Source: Mucidula mucida (lineage: Eukaryota > Basidiomycota > Agaricomycetes > Agaricales > Physalacriaceae). From it: a stretch of DNA of 64,000 bases. A program made the translations under genes and the position numbers. Positions 45,277-56,162 of this stretch are shown one piece after another; positions within the stretch are counted from its first letter, which is position 1, and the number at the start of each line of letters is the position of its first letter. Where the stretch lies: NCBI GenBank assembly GCA_015501055.1, contig JADNYV010000138.1:35029-99028 (forward strand), in the 5' to 3' direction. Below the pieces are notes generated by a model. It was given only the letters and a program-made list of their open reading frames with translations, did not search any database and was not told the DNA's origin.

Positions 45277-47597
45277 TTATCCAACAAGCGGCTGCCCAGT
45301 CCATCCGGCCGTGTGTGAAGTGATGACATACTCTGCTGGAACAACCGGTCCCGTCCAAATTCCTGATGCTTCCCTCCCAGACAAACCACCACCCGGAAGG
45401 ATTCTACCAAAGACTACCCTCGGGCCTTTCAGCCTCCATCCCAAGATAACCTCCGGCTTACGCGGCATACCCTTGGGCAGCAACACTCCCAAATTTTCCT
45501 CCTCCTCTGGCTGTTCGGCCACTACCATTCCCGACTGTCCAATTCTTTTCTCCTTGCGCTTTTTCTGGAACTTTCTCACGCTCCACTTGTGGTTGAACGC
45601 GCGGCTGGACTTGATTTTTTTCTTGCCGGTAGCCTTGTCGCGGACAACCGTGACCGATGACCTGAGTGGCGATGGCACCAAGCGCCATTCGACCATAACC
45701 CTCCTCTTCCATGTCTCGTAACTCCCTTCCTGGCGGTTTGGGTTGGCGCGGTGTGCCTCGATACCGCGGAGATTCTCCGAGGTCGTGAGCTTGCAGAACA
45801 ACGCGTCCGCCTCCAAGTCCTTAAAGCGGGCCCTGAGGCTCTGCGGAGAGAAAAACTCAGACAGTTGTGACCAGAGACGGAAGATATCTTCTCTCGCTAT
45901 GGGTCTTGATATCGTAAAGTCATCAGGAGATGGAAAGGGGGAATCCTTGAGCAAATGAAGTGGCCGTCCGAGCGGAGAAGGGACCTGGTTGGTGCCCATG
46001 GGTTTTATTTGCGACGAAAGAGACGATGCCTTATTGGATGATGTGGTTGCGGATGGCTTAGAGTTGATGGTCCGTTTCGCTGGTGGGAGGTCCTCTTCGG
46101 AATTTCCATCGTCGCGTTTGCGCTTCTTCGCTGAAGCGCTGTCGGATACGGGCGGGGCAGCGGCTTGTGCATTGTGTTCTCGCAAAATGGGACTTGGTTG
46201 CGCCTCAGCAGCCATTGTTACATCGGCGTCGCTGAGCCGACGCTCTAGTGGTTCTGGAGAGGAAGATGCAGGGATTTCTGCCATTACAACGTCCTCAGAC
46301 GGAGACACCGACTGGCTAGATACAGTGGAACCAGCAGACAGTGGTTCGTGAGTCGAGGTGACATTTCCTGCGCCAGTGTCAGGGGCGCTAACTTGAGCTG
46401 CGACCTCTTTTATGGGTGAAGCCTTTCCGTCTGTCGCCACCTTTCCGTTGGATTCACCCAGTCCTTTCGCAGATTGTGTTGCATCCCGCTTCTCCTCGTT
46501 TGCGATGCTCAGCCCAGGCGGCCCGGACGGCGCTTTGACTAGACGATTCCAGCATACTACTGGCTTCGGTGCATCTTGAAGCACATATTTTGATGGTGGA
46601 AGGATCTGTGGGATGGGGAACACGCTTAGGACGCGCTTTCGTGCTGCAGTGTGAATTGGCCAGAATCTACGGGCAGGCATGACCGAGTCGGTTGGATGCG
46701 GTTCAAGATTAAATTGCTCCAGCAGTAAAGCGCGCCATTCCATGTGTCCGCCCGCCTCCTCGATCTCCTCCTGCGATGGCATATGGCCGGGCGGGAAGTT
46801 TAAGCTCTTGCAAAGTTTCTCGGCCTCTGTCAATTGTATGCATGGAGTCCAGGGGTCTCTTCCCTTTTCCAAAACAGGTGGGTATACACGGCGAAGCCTT
46901 CCGCCTTGGAGGTCTCGCTCATAGTGGTATGGAGGCGGAATATTTTTCTGTAAACTCTGGTCAGTTTTCTAATGTGGTGTGCAGTGATTTTCGGAGACTC
47001 ACGAGATTCTTAAGCTTCTCCTCCTTTTGACGTCTTTCGATTAGCTGGCGAATTTCCTCGGTCACGAATATATCCTTTCGTCGCACGAGGTCGTGGACTT
47101 TCTTGCGGTGGAGGAACGCGTCGCGGCGCTTATACTTCTGCAGCCACGCGTTCTTCAGTTCCATTGTTGGTTTAAACGACTCCAAGTCGTCGTCGTCGAA
47201 GGACCAGACGAACTGCCCCTCCAGGGCTTTGTGGTATTCGTCTAGCTTGCCGCAGTCTGCCTCTGTCAAATCGTCCAGCGAGATGAAGTTGATGGAGACC
47301 AGCCAGGCAATGGTGGGCATCAGGAATATGTTCCCGTAGCGGAACGGATGGAAAGCGCACTTGGGCGCGATGCGGAAGCCTTTAGTGATGAGGGTGATAT
47401 GCGGGAATTGAAACTCTGGGTTCGGGCGTGCGATGTCCTCTGGCCAGAAGTGAGGGTTCATGACTTTGTTTGTTGTGATATCTGCTAGGGTGCGAGTACC
47501 GGATGGGAAGCGAATGGGGATTGCATTGTTGGGGATCTGTAGTAAGTGAGATTGATAAATTCCGAGAACAGGAAATACTCACCGAAAAATCAGGCAT
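45277..47597 (-). CDS. Orphan-family protein, 739 aa (orphan C2)
   Basis: Exons 47583-47597 (MPDFS), 47003-47536 and 45277-46947 join to 739 codons plus stop, with the same intron positions as C1. It shares the N-terminal domain (IAWLVSINFISLDDLTEADC, KNAWLQKYKRRDAFLHRKKV), the central EEAGGHMEWRALLLEQFN and MPARRFWPIHTAARKR blocks, and the C-terminal LPKGMPRKPEVILGWRLKGP and SGREASGIWTGPVVPAEY. The acidic EDDDEEDEEDED stretch of C1 is absent, and the middle differs in sequence but keeps KRKRDD-type basic clusters. Both copies are open, so the family appears to be under constraint. Function unknown. Confidence 0.75.
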
Positions 47598-47689
47598 TGT
47601 TAAAGGCGTCAAAGTGGCCGATGAAGAGCTCACGATTGTCGGTGGTGGTAAACAAAGGACAATGCGCTTTGTGTGTACTGTAAGCGCTC

Positions 47690-47740
47690 ATCCCGTGACC
47701 TCGTCCACAAAGGGTCACAAGCCATTGTTCTTTACGCGCC
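47690..47740 (-). promoter_or_regulatory. Conserved upstream element of orphan C2
   Basis: It has the same GTGACCTCGTCCACAAAGGG block and GGTCAC half-site as upstream of C1, about 97 bases before the start codon. The sequence between the element and the ATG is less conserved. Confidence 0.55.
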
Positions 47741-48274
47741 GCTCGATATGGTAATTCAGATCTTCTCAGCAGAACGACCGAAACAATGCGTTTTATCCAC
47801 AGTGCAGATATATCGACTTTCCGCAAAGATGTTCCCGAAATTGCGCCACACCATGGTGTGCAGGTGAGTAGAAGTTATTCAATTTGACTTTACCTTCAGC
47901 CTGCTACTCGGTCTGGGCAGTACTGAAGAAGTTGTTAGCGGTCTTTGGCCAGAGCCAATTCGCGCAAGAATTTGGTTGGTCAGGATAGGTCGCGGAACAT
48001 CTTGTGGAGGACCATTTGAACCAACATATCATCACCGACTACTCCTACGTGTTCTACGCTCTTTGTTAGAACTACGTGCCATATAAGTAAGTGTGTCTGC
48101 CACGTCGAGTTTCCGAGACCAGGACGGCTGCTCTGTATCCTTAATTCACATATCCTTCAGTTGTCCGTACTGAATGGCATCGACACCTCATCGCACTGAC
48201 TCTCGTGATTTGCGTAATCTAGGGGCTGACGACGGTTAACATCGGACTCAAAGGCTCCCGTCGGTTACTCTAGG

Positions 48275-49240
48275 CAGGATATCCCGCTGAGCATTGCCTG
48301 TGTAATCACCGTCAAAGACAGTCTTCGGTGTAATCTGACGGTGCACTCATCTTGGCTCGTACTTGAATGGCGACTACCCTTCCAGTGCAGACCGCCGATA
48401 ATGTGTATTTCGATTACCCCATCTCTCGCGACCGAGCTCGCTCTTGGTGCACCAGGCGCAGCGTCGGTGACGACTCGTAACGGTACTGTTATTGATGTAC
48501 TGCACTTGGAATCCTTTGAATAGGATATATTTCTCGTTATACCCTTTGCGACACGACAATCACTGAGGTTTTGGACTCCTGAGGTTTGTCATCGCTGTTT
48601 CCCTGAATTATCGGTAGGCTCGTCATACTAGAGTGGGAATTCAAGACTCATTTTATCGTCAGGTTAGCGGCACTTGGGTTTCTTGCCTCTGCGGAGGTCG
48701 TTGCGCCCGGGAACATCTTGGCCTGAAGGACCAACTACATTCGGTCAAAGAGAACATCGCTTCTTTCGGTGGAGATTCGTGACATTTGAGCATATATCAA
48801 AATATATGCTGCCTAGACCTGAACAAAATAATAATCTGGGGCATCTGCAGGAGTGTTCAGCGTCGGTCTTCAGAGCATTGCGTATGGCGGTAAGGCAGGC
48901 GAAATCGGCTTATTCAGGGGCACTATCTAGTACGAAAGTGGCAGTCATTAGACTGACTTGCTATCGATAGTTGACGTCAAACACCTTTAGCCTAGGCATC
49001 ATACAACGACTGTATCGTCAACCTGACGGATTGTAGCTCGTCTGTTGATTCACTTGCTTGCCTGAGATCCGTGCCTATTGACGTTCTGTATGTCGCCGCT
49101 GAATCGTACATTTTAGCATATCCGTCCACGGCGGTCATCTACGTCCTATTTCCAGAGCAGGCTACTTGAATCCGGACGATTGGGTACTATGGGAGTTACT
49201 GCGCTGGTTGGCGCGAAATCGGTACGGTATAGCTTATCTG
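48275..49240 (+). pseudogene. Carboxylesterase pseudogene (CE6)
   Basis: It begins with the same flank as CE5 (GATATCCCGCTGAGCAT), then NGTVIDVLHLESFE followed by a stop, IFLVIPFAT, and a deletion to IAVSLNYR. Further on are a damaged KENIASFGG block and AGGCAGGCGAAATCGGCTTA (GKAGEIGLF). The nucleophile elbow has lost two bases (GGGGCATCTGCAGG, where CE1 has GGGGCGAATCCGCAGG), so the Ser is out of frame. The tail shows the end of exon 7 (TALVGAKS) and then stops. It lies opposite in orientation to CE5, so the block containing CE5 was copied in inverted orientation. Confidence 0.8.
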
Positions 49241-49332
49241 ACAAGGTAATCACTTCCAGGTAGTGGTCAGAATTCAACTTGTGCTTATCCCCGCCGCGCA
49301 CTCCCCCTCTGCCGGTCGCCGAAAGCTCCTGT

Positions 49333-49730
49333 TCAATGGTTGCTCCTATATTGTACTCTGTCTAGCCTACAATTACAAGAATCCCTTGCGGGCCTACAAA
49401 ATATAACCCATGGGTGGTCTGATCCTTTCTGGATGGACTGAATGATTGCAGCTAGTCACCAGACCGACGATGTGTCGCATGCCCCAGGGTAGCCGATGCC
49501 TACTATATGGGCAAGCCTTGATATAATAGTTAGTTGTAGTGTACTGGTCCTAGTAGGTAGTATATCAAGGCTTGCTCATGTGGTGGGCGGAGGTTACCTG
49601 GTACGAGTCAGCTGAGCAACACGAGCTCGAGAGTCTCCTGACGGGCATGTAGGACTGACTGAGGCTCTACACTCGACTAACTGTGAAAGTTCAGTCTGTT
49701 AACAGAGGAGGACAGCACCTTTTTGTTGAG
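49333..49730 (-). repeat. Dispersed repeat H, copy 1
   Basis: About 390 bp, the reverse complement of 59610-59990 at roughly 85-90 percent by eye. It contains an internal hairpin whose arms are CAAGCCTTGATATA and TATATCAAGGCTTG. It may be a solo LTR or another non-autonomous element; no target duplication was found. Confidence 0.7.
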
Positions 49731-50390
49731 CCCGAATCAAAAGAGTGTGCTACCTGGCATTCTCGGAATTGGCTCTCGGCTCTTTCTTCCTTCTGGCACG
49801 CTTGCCTACTATCACATATACGAGAACTAGGCTCGCTGCACTCGCGTCCTATCTCCTTGGCTTCTTCTTCCTGACTAATTGTTTATTTCTCCTTCTCGTC
49901 TTGCGTCTAAAACCTGGAGTCGTATCGTTTCTCAATGCATTAGAAAAGGCCGAACACCTATACGAGTGGCTGGCTTTGCTGAACTCCCTTGGAGAGGAAG
50001 AATCCCGGAGGCCCAACGAAGCTATGTCTACTACGGAAGCTCATAACATGCATTATGGCTCTTATTAACATTCTGGTGTGCAGGGCTACACAATAACACT
50101 TGAACTACTAATACGGTCTACGCCTCTCGTGGTCTAGTAAAGGGACTTTACAAAGCTACCAATTCTCGGAACCATCAGCCGATACAGGACCTCCTGTCAG
50201 GTGGATATAGTGAGTACGGAGGCGGCGCTAGGCTTTCCTCTTCGCCTCGATTGTGCGTATCTCTTGCCATTGAAGCTTGTCCTGTACCTCTGGATGTTGT
50301 CGTGCCCGCAGAACTCACTGTCCGTAACTCTTGCCAGTGCTCACTTGTCTGTCATGAAAAAGTCAGCCTCTGCGACTGAAATCTGGTGCC
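49731..50390. other. Gene-poor spacer
   Basis: Nothing that I can assign. The right end adjoins the truncated orphan copy. Confidence 0.4.
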
Positions 50391-50952
50391 TCAGTGGGAA
50401 CGTACGAGTCCAACACCAATGGGCACACCCTCGTCGATGAGCCTAGGATTGGCTTTCTTAAGGAATGCTGCGACTTCATCTTGTTCATGCACGACAACTT
50501 GTTTCTTACGCTGAAGAAACGCGGCACGGCGCTTGTATTTCTGAAGCCACGCTGTTTTCTGCGCTGCGGTAGGAATAAATTCTTCGTCATCGTCGTCGAG
50601 TGACCAGTTGACTTGGCTTTGGAGACTGCTGTGATATTCGTTCAGCTCGTTGCGGTCGTCCTGTGTCAAGTCGTCTAACAAGATGAAGTTGATGGAGACG
50701 AGCCAGGCGATGGTGCGGATGAGGAACATGTTTCCGTAGTGGAAGGGTTGGAAAGCGCGCTTGGACGCGATTTTGGTGATGAGGGTGATATGCGGGAACC
50801 GGATCTCCTGCTTGGGGAATGGTGGCCAGAAGTTCGAGTTCATAGCGCGACTTCCGGGTGAGAGGCAAAGGGGGCTCGTATTGTTGGGGATCTGCAGTGG
50901 TAAGTGAGATTGAATGTCGTGAACGCGAAATACTCACCGAGAAATCAGACAT
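50391..50952 (-). pseudogene. Truncated third copy of the orphan C family
   Basis: The first exon (MSDFS, ATG at 50952) is spliced to an exon matching C1 and C2: FWPPFPKQEIRFPHITLITK, IAWLVSINFILLDDLTQDDR, WLQKYKRRAAFLQRKK. The match ends near DEGVPIGV, where the second intron would follow. The large third exon, about three quarters of the protein, is missing. The N-terminal domain is still open, so a short product cannot be excluded. Confidence 0.7.
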
Positions 50953-50993
50953 TGTGGAGGATGGTGAGTGAGGTGACCAAGCAGACAATATTC

Positions 50994-51014
50994 GGTGGTG
51001 GTGGTGGTGGTGAA
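50994..51014 (+). repeat. GGT microsatellite
   Basis: Seven GGT-type triplets in the upstream region of the truncated orphan copy. Confidence 0.8.
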
Positions 51015-51054
51015 TGGTGAAGCGAGGACAATACACTTTGCGTTTCCTGTATAT

Positions 51055-51105
51055 GCTCATCCCGTGACCTTGTCCACAAGGGTCAAGCCATTGTTCGACC
51101 AACTT
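51055..51105 (-). promoter_or_regulatory. Conserved upstream element of the truncated orphan copy
   Basis: CCCGTGACCTTGTCCACAAG, followed by GGTCAAGCCATTGTTC, is the third copy of the element seen before C1 and C2, about 107 bases before the start codon. The right half-site has changed from GGTCAC to GGTCAA. Confidence 0.5.
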
Positions 51106-51478
51106 GAACGTGCAATATGGCAATGCCTGAACTTGCATTTTGTAGGATTTCAAACGGCCTTGCCTTTTACGCTTTACTTGATTCTTAGCTGTCTGAGATA
51201 GAGACTCGGCCATTTCAATAATCACTTTGAATATACCGCCACACTTTGGCTATCACTAAAATACTGCCAGAATTGTACAAAGTGTGTTTCTGCCACTATC
51301 TTTTAAATCTCAGTTCATTTCCTCCTGGAGTGCCGCAACTTCTGAGCGGGAGCCCCCGACGTTTGTGATCCCTATTTAGCAAGTATCGGTAACCACGAGT
51401 AGAGAGCGTGGGAATCAGTCGTCAAAAAATCCTGCGATCAGTTTAGCAAGCGTGAATCACTTCTTTGCCATCACCACC

Positions 51479-53885
51479 ATGTCGACGAGCGGACTCAAGG
51501 CGATAGCGCCGGTGCCAACGGCGACCGACTTTCTGGATATTGTGCTGTCGAAAACCCAGCGCAAGACGCCGACAGTGCGCATGGCTATCATATTATCATC
51601 GAGATATGGAATTCACAAACAATTTCCTGCAGGTCATCCACAAGAACTTCAAAATCAGCCGGATACGGAATTTCTACATGCGCAAAGTCAAGTTTACGCA
51701 GGATTCATTCGATGAGAAGCTGGGCGCTATTTTGACGGACTTTCCAATGTTGGATGTGCGTTTTTTGTATTCTCGAATGTGAATGGAATTGCTTATCGTT
51801 TTTTGGTTAGGATCTGCATCCATTTCTTTCGTCTTTAATGAATGTGCTTTACGACAAGAACCACTATAAACTGGCACTTGGTCAGCTCCGGACCGCCCGC
51901 CATCTCATCGACCATGTAGCAAAAGACTACGTGCGTCTGTTAAAATTCGGCGACAGCTTGTATCGGTGCAAGCAGCTCAAAAAGGCTGCTCTTGGTCGGT
52001 GAGTGAAGTGCTGCATCCTTTTCGTGTTACTAGACTCCCTCGCAGGATGGCTACAATTATGCGCCGCCAAAAAGACCCCCTCGCCTACCTCGAACAAGTC
52101 CGCCAACACATATCCCGTCTCCCCGCCATCGATCCGAATACGCGAACACTGCTCATCTGCGGCTACCCAAATGTCGGCAAATCCTCGTTCATCAACAAGG
52201 TGACACGCGCCGACGTTGATGTGCAACCTTACGCTTTCACCACAAAATCCCTTTCGTCGGTCATCTGGACTACAAGTATTTGCGATGGCAGGTGATAGAT
52301 ACGCCCGGTATTCTAGATCATCCTCTTGAAGAGATGAACACGATTGAGATGCAGAGTATCACCGCTTTGGCTCATCTCAAGAGTGCTGTCTTGTACTTTA
52401 TGGATCTTAGCGAACAGTGTGGCTACTCAGTGGAAGCACAAGTAAGCCGAATGTTTGCTACCGCTTCTCAAGACTTAGATTCTCCAGTGTAAACTCTTCC
52501 ACTCGATCAAACCTCTCTTCAACGGCAAACCCACTCTCCTCGTTATAAACAAAATCGACGTCATGCGTCTCGAAGACATTCACCCCGATTCTCGTGTTCT
52601 TGTTCAGGAAATCATCGACTCGGAGGACGTTACGTGTGTCCAAGTCTCATGTTACTCGGAAGAAGGCGTCATGGAGCTCAAAAACAAGGCGTGCGAGGCT
52701 CTTCTCGCGCACCGTGTGGATGCCAAGATAAAGGCAGCAAGATCAACTCGGTCATTAACCGGATACACGTCGCCCAGCCCAAGCCTCGGGACGATGTCGT
52801 ACGGGCTCCCTTCATACCTGATGCAGTCAAGGACAAGAAGAAGTACGATAAGAATGACCCCGAGAGGCGGCGGTTGCAGAAGGATATTGAGCTTGAGGAG
52901 GGCGGTCCTGGCGTGTTCAATATCAACATGAGACGTAAGCTTCTTATTATCTGCTGCAACCATACACTAACCGTCATTGAAGAGGACTACCTTCTCAAGG
53001 ATCCTTCATGGAAGGAGGACATATCCCCGAAATCATGGACGGCAAGAACATTGCCGACTTTATCGATCCCGACATTGCTGAGAAGCTCGAGGCTCTGGAG
53101 CGCGAGGAAGAAAAGCTCCAAGCCGAAGGGTTCTATGATAGTGACGAGGACATTGTAAGCAGTCCATCAAGGTGATTTGCTCCTCTGACGGATTTGATGC
53201 AGTTCGACTCGGATGACGAACGGGAAGCAGAAGAAGCCCAGGTCGCACTCTCACACAAGATCCATTCACAGAGTATCAAGAAGAGCAAAAAGAACCAGTC
53301 GCGCATGCCGCGGTCGGCGACATTGCGGACTCTGAGTGACTTGACGGACGGTATGACGAAAGCGGGTCTGGACCCCAGTCGGATACAAGAGCGCGCGGAG
53401 ATGCTGGCCAAGGTGGCTGGGGCGAAGCGGAAACGTGAGGAGGGGATGGATGTTGACGAAGATGACGCAAGTGATAATGATGAAGACGATGGGATGGATG
53501 TTGATGGGGAGGAGGCACCCACGCTTAAGCGCACAAAAGCGAATTCCGGCGCGGTGGTTGTTGCGTCGCGGAGAGCACCAAAGACGAATCGCCAGTTGGC
53601 TGGTATGCGGGATGATGCGGTTAGTGTTTTTTCTTCTGGGGGTGTGTGTTCTGATGTCGTTTGGTGTTTGTAGCAAGCGAATCGGGCTGTCAAGCTGCGC
53701 AACCTTGGACAGCGGCCCCGGAATATGCTGGCCAAGGCTGGTGAGGGCGATCGGAACATTACGACCAAAATGGTGAGGCGTCTGGGTGGCAACTTTATAT
53801 ATTATATATGACTGACGTTGTTGGTTCGCAGCCGAAGCATCTGTTCGCGGGCAAGCGGAAGGGTGGAAAGACACAGAGACGTTGA
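51479..53885 (+). CDS. NOG1: Nucleolar GTP-binding protein 1, 664 aa, with three one-base gaps
   Basis: NOG1 is an Obg-type GTPase needed for late nucleolar assembly of the 60S ribosomal subunit. Proposed exons are 51479-51574, 51633-51755, 51811-51998, 52046-52441, 52488-52934, 52983-53154, 53203-53619, 53674-53772 and 53832-53885. The N-terminal NOG1N helical region ([20 protein letters not shown]) is followed by the GTPase motifs G1 [10 protein letters not shown]3 DTPGILDHP and G4 NKID. Then comes the NOG1 middle block ([32 protein letters not shown]) and an acidic and basic C-terminus ending [10 protein letters not shown]. Three bases are missing: one T near 52252-52254, one G near 52733 and one C near 53025-53028. 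Restoring each gives 665 codons including the stop and matches the family throughout. The gene is essential and single-copy in fungi, so these gaps are almost surely assembly errors. Confidence 0.96.
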
Positions 53886-54421
53886 TGGAGTTTATGCAAA
53901 AGAAGCTGTCGAGGGCGTTGTGCACGTTCTTTTTATCTTTTGTGTGCTTGGGGGAGTGGTCAATGCATGCTGCCTCGACGTGGCTTTCATTCGCGGAAAG
54001 TTAAAGTTGCGGTGCAAGGTCAGAGGGAGACAAAATTACCCAAAAGTTAGTGGCGTTCGTTTCACGCGTCAACATGGCCTCCCATTGAGCGAGGCTTTGG
54101 CTGCGATCTTTATAACAAGTTGGATCGGATCCTCGTACGTGTTTACGAGCGGGATTCGTTGGACCAAGTGTCTTGGAGCAGTATAGCTCATATGATTGAA
54201 GACGTAGCGAAGCTTTGATCGGGGCTCCGAAAAGATGCGACTCAAATCAGTCTACGACATCGGACCTTGGTGTAGCCTGACTGTATGCGTCGAGGTGAAG
54301 TAGTGAATGCACGTTGCGTCAAGTCTATAAAGCCTTTGCCATCAATCCAGTCCAATCGAGGAAAAGATTACCCCTATCCGATAGCTTTCAATAATACTCT
54401 GCCATATCCAGGCGCATCCGC
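53886..54421. other. Spacer between NOG1 and the F-box gene
   Basis: No gene seen; it contains the NOG1 3' end and the F-box promoter. Confidence 0.4.
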
Positions 54422-55692
54422 ATGTCGTCTGGGTTCACTCGCCTGCCCCAAGAGCTCGTCGACTCCATCGTCGACCATCTGCACGACGACGACGCCGCCC
54501 TCAAGCAGTGCGCGCGCGTCTGCCGCGGCTGGCTGCCCGCGAGCCGCGTGCACCTCTTCTCGCGGATCCACCTCGAGATCAACCACTCCGTCAACGCGCG
54601 CTGCACGCGGCTACTCGCCGCGCTCGAGCGCACGCCCGACATCGCGCTGCATGTCCACGAGCTGCACATCGCTGATCTCGGGGCGCCGCACGGCCCGGTG
54701 ACGATGGTCGCGCTCCCGGCGCTGCTCGCAAAGACGTGCCACCTCCGACGCGTCGATCTCGCCGCCAAGACGCCTGGGGTACCTGGGACGCGCTCAACGC
54801 CCCGCTGCGGCATGCGATCGAGGTCCTCTTTAGGGAGCAGCCCTCGATCACCTACGTGCGCCTCGCAAAGTGGACTTTTGAGAGCTGGGACAGGCTCTCG
54901 GCGTTGTTCAGACACACCCCGCATCTCCGCGGGCTGGCGTTGCGGGATATCGAGTTTATGGGGTCGAATCCGGAGGATGAAGAGGAAGAGGAACAACAAC
55001 TTGGATACTACACCCCCCCGCGCCCCCGCCCCGAGTTTGTCACGCTCGATTTCGTGGACTGTAATAATTTGGATCATTGGCCGAACGGCCCGATGGACAT
55101 GTCCCAGATACGCGAGTTCCGCCTCGGCCACTCGGACGCTCTGGGCGGCGATAAGCTCCTCCACGCCTGCGGGCGCTCCCTCGAGCGCTTCCACCTCAAG
55201 CCCGGCAGCGGGGACACTGAATCACGTACGTCTCCCCCACGTCTTCCCCCGTGACTTCTTCTCCTCATCACTCATCACTCCGTCACAGTAAAACCCGCCC
55301 CAATAAGCCTGCGCCACTGCTCCAACCTGCGCTCCCTGCGGCTGACGCTCGAGGACTACCCAGACATCCTCGGCTGGGTCGTCGACATGATCTCGAGCAT
55401 CGCGGTGTCCAGCACGCTCGAGCACGTCGCCATCGAGTTCTTCATCGACCCCAAGAAGCTCACGCAGTGGGCCGCCATCGACGCCGTCCTCGCGCGCTTC
55501 GACTCGCTCAAGCAGGTCGCCATCGGCGTGTTCGCGCAGCACACGCAGCCAGAGTATCTCAGGGTGCAGGACGATATGGAGGGCTTGAGGGAGCGCGGTG
55601 TGCTGAGGGTGTATGAGCTCGCGAGGAGGAATCAGAACCATAAGATGTGTTCGGGGCTGACGCCGATGATTAGCAGTTTTGAGGAATGTTGA
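54422..55692 (+). CDS. F-box protein with LRR-like part, about 402 aa
   Basis: Starting at ATG 54422, the frame reads FTRLPQELVDSIVDHLHDD, then LKQCARVCRGWLPASRVHLF, a standard fungal F-box. Irregular leucine-rich segments follow (DIALHVHELHIADLG, HLRGLALRDIEFMG, PEFVTLDFVDC, LRSLRLTLEDYP). Exons 54422-55225 and 55289-55692 flank a 63-nt intron. Near 54767-54770 one base appears to be missing: after CHLRRVDLAA the sense continues one frame on as DAWGTWDALNAPLRHAIEVL. With it restored there are 402 residues. The coding region is clearly more GC-rich than its neighbours and codon use is strongly biased to C and G at third positions. Expected role: substrate receptor in an SCF ubiquitin ligase. 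Confidence 0.82.
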
Positions 55693-56162
55693 GGGAATTA
55701 AGTACTTTAGGCTGGGGTTATACATACTAGTTTGTCTCTGCTAATACTTTCGTCCTCCACTCAATCTTTGTCTCGCATCAAGGTCTGCCTTTACAACTGC
55801 TGGCCAGGTCAAGAAAACCATCTATTCGGAATTGAGATGAGACTAAAAGAACAGGGACATGAGATGTTGCATGTAGTGTGTGAAGATTGATAAACAGTCA
55901 GTGATTGAAAGGAACTGAGGTACTTAGTGAACAAATTATATCTGCTAGTATATGTTAGAGGAGAAGCTCAACTAGTCCAGCAACAAAAACATCCTGTAGC
56001 AACGCAGTACTGATAGCCTGTAGAATGAATGAACGCGGCAGGCGCGTGGTACTAGTCAACAAATCCGACTGGTACCACGTATCATCCCGAACACCTCGGA
56101 CTTATCCGCCTTACATCCTAACATCAAGCTGGTGTCCATGGAACGCTGAGATGGGCTAGTGG
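55693..56162. other. Convergent spacer between the F-box and G-alpha genes
   Basis: No gene seen. The two flanking genes point toward each other. Confidence 0.4.

Noticed and set aside
49745..50068. A 107-residue hydrophobic open frame
   Set aside because: It has no start context, neighbouring exon or paralogue. Hydrophobicity comes from a T/C-rich stretch next to repeat H.
53133..53925. Two 219-residue minus-strand open frames
   Set aside because: They are antisense to the NOG1 C-terminal exons, whose acidic and basic coding sequence is conserved.
54388..55194. A 268-residue minus-strand open frame
   Set aside because: It is a shadow of the GC-rich F-box gene, in which stop codons are rare in every frame.
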